Shown one piece after another: positions 4,525-5,481 of a stretch of 5,481 nucleotides of DNA. Position numbers and translations under genes: made by a program. The notes under the pieces were generated by a model. That model saw nothing but the letters and a program-made list of their open reading frames with translations, was not told where the DNA came from and searched no databases. Every line of letters starts with the position of its first letter. The first letter of the stretch is position 1. The DNA comes from an uncultured Duganella sp. Its GTDB lineage: Bacteria; Pseudomonadota; Gammaproteobacteria; Burkholderiales; Burkholderiaceae. Location of the stretch: contig CAMLSG010000287.1 in assembly GCA_946482635.1 (NCBI GenBank), positions 1-5,481 on the forward strand, given 5' to 3'.

Positions 4525-5481
4525 GACATTCCACCGCAAATGGGGCCACCTCGCGCGGCCCCATGTCCGCGCGCTGGCGTGGCTGCTCGATTCGCCCGAC
4601 CTGCTCGATCCGGACAGTCCGCACTGGCAGGGCAAGATCGCCACGCTGGGTCCCATCACGCCGGCCGTGGCCAACTGGCTGGACGACCTTGATGCCGATC
4701 CGTCGCCGCTAGACGCGGCCCTCGGTAACCGTTTCTACTCCCGCCTTGGCCTGTACGCCGAAAAGCTGATGGCCTTCTACTTCGCCGAGCAAGGTGCGCT
4801 GGCCGCCCATGGCCTGCAAGTCCGCGACGGCAAGAATGGCACCATCGGCGAATTCGACTTCCTCCTGCGCGAGGAGGGCAGCGAAAACCTGCGCCACATC
4901 GAATTCGCCACCAAGTTTTACCTGCTCGACGGCGACCCGGATCACGGCAATTACAACCGCCTCGTCGGCCCCAATCTCGCCGATACGCTTGGCCTGAAGA
5001 TGCGCAAGATCTTCAATGCCCAGTTGCAGCTGTCCCTGCATCCCATTGCTCAAAAGGTCGCGCCGGCACCGGTCACCAAGGCCCAGGCCCTGGTCAAGGG
5101 CTGGCTGTTCTACCACGCCACCGAAGCCGCACCGCAGATCGAAGGCATCTCGCCCGACCACTGCCGCGGTCATTGGCGGACCATCAGCGAACAGGCCGCC
5201 GCGCAAGGCGAGCAGTTCGTTGTAATGCCGCGCCTGCAGTGGCTGGCGCCCCTGCGCACGCCGGCCGTGCGCAGCGAAAGCGCGCCGACGCCAGCGCCCC
5301 TCACGCGCGCGGCATTGCTGGATGTCCTGGCTGAGAAATTCGTTACCGACCCAAGCCCGGTGCTGGTCGCAACGGTGCGCGAAGAGGGGGGCTGGCTGGA
5401 AGAGATGGAACGCGGCTTTGTAGTGCCGGATGACTGGCGCGCCCGTGCCCAGGCGCGCCGCAGTGGCGGGGCTTTGCCCGC
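4508..5481 (+). CDS. DUF1853 family protein, 3' truncated, possible PD-(D/E)XK nuclease-like fold
   Basis: This frame runs from ATG 4508 through the right edge without a stop (324 codons plus 2 bases). The opening (HVRALAWLLDSPDLL, 19-33), the RLGLYAEKLMAFYF helix (79-92), GTIGEFDFLL (111-120), HIEFATKFYLL (130-140) and the terminal RGFVVPDDW resemble DUF1853 proteins, which are uncharacterised and usually about 300 residues, so little should be missing. Glu85, Glu115/Asp117, Glu132 and Lys136 are arranged like the helix-acid, strand-acid and E/K positions of PD-(D/E)XK phosphodiesterases, though the E-to-K spacing is wider than the canonical E-x-K. A nuclease role is inference. The ORF overlaps the glycosylase end by 17 bp in another frame and has no clear Shine-Dalgarno sequence, implying coupled translation. 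An in-frame TTG at 4493 is the only nearby alternative start I found. No signal peptide or membrane segment is seen. Confidence 0.8.
   Translation, partial: MPADARTFHRKWGHLARPHVRALAWLLDSPDLLDPDSPHWQGKIATLGPITPAVANWLDDLDADPSPLDAALGNRFYSRLGLYAEKLMAFYFAEQGALAAHGLQVRDGKNGTIGEFDFLLREEGSENLRHIEFATKFYLLDGDPDHGNYNRLVGPNLADTLGLKMRKIFNAQLQLSLHPIAQKVAPAPVTKAQALVKGWLFYHATEAAPQIEGISPDHCRGHWRTISEQAAAQGEQFVVMPRLQWLAPLRTPAVRSESAPTPAPLTRAALLDVLAEKFVTDPSPVLVATVREEGGWLEEMERGFVVPDDWRARAQARRSGGALP

Noticed and set aside
3119..4674. Long minus-strand open frames of about 350-360 codons antisense to the glycosylase gene
   Set aside because: Arg/Ala-rich translations without motifs; they are mirror frames of the Ala/Pro-rich linker and the glycosylase domain.
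4044..4712. 222-codon plus-strand frame spanning the glycosylase-DUF1853 junction
   Set aside because: Arg/Pro-rich out-of-frame translation; the glycosylase and DUF1853 frames both show real motifs over the same bases.
1..5481. Search for CRISPR repeats, tRNA or rRNA genes, insertion sequences, attachment sites and riboswitches
   Set aside because: No regularly spaced repeats, cloverleaf, transposase or terminal inverted repeats were seen by eye, and there is almost no non-coding space to hold them.

Overview
The window is gene-dense, high-GC bacterial chromosome with about 40 bp of true intergenic sequence. The protein families, the gene order tsaB-rimI-uracil-DNA glycosylase, and the TAAAAT-type promoter directly abutting a start codon suggest a betaproteobacterium. 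Oxalobacteraceae (the Massilia/Duganella/Janthinobacterium group) is the most likely family, but this is inferred from protein style and synteny and no rRNA marker is present. I see no mobile element, phage gene, CRISPR array, tRNA or rRNA.

Layout: (1) Positions 1-1507, plus strand, hold the C-terminal two thirds of a molybdenum hydroxylase large subunit of the isoquinoline 1-oxidoreductase beta (IorB) type. (2) A thioredoxin-fold gene with a WCGTC active site lies on the minus strand (1915-1493); its 3' end overlaps the hydroxylase gene by 15 bp tail to tail. (3) A 40-bp divergent region (1916-1955) carries one -10-like hexamer per strand, each 7-8 nt from its start codon, so both flanking genes may be transcribed as leaderless mRNAs. 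(4) A tightly packed plus-strand operon follows: tsaB (1956-2654), rimI (2651-3124), a family-4-like uracil-DNA glycosylase with a very long Ala/Pro-rich N-terminal region (3121-4524), and a DUF1853 protein (4508 to the window end, 3' truncated). Consecutive genes overlap by 4, 4 and 17 bp.

How the genes relate: TsaB is needed for the t6A37 modification of ANN-decoding tRNAs, and RimI acetylates the N-terminus of ribosomal protein S18, so the operon begins with translation maintenance. The second half looks DNA-directed. The glycosylase homologue keeps its Fe-S cysteines and its HP motif, but its motif 1 is changed at the position usually held by the active-site glutamate. The DUF1853 protein shows a pattern of acidic residues and a lysine resembling PD-(D/E)XK nucleases. 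The most interesting part of the window is therefore 3121-5481: an altered glycosylase with two WFDD linear motifs in a disordered linker, apparently translationally coupled to an uncharacterised nuclease-like protein. The rest is ordinary core genome.
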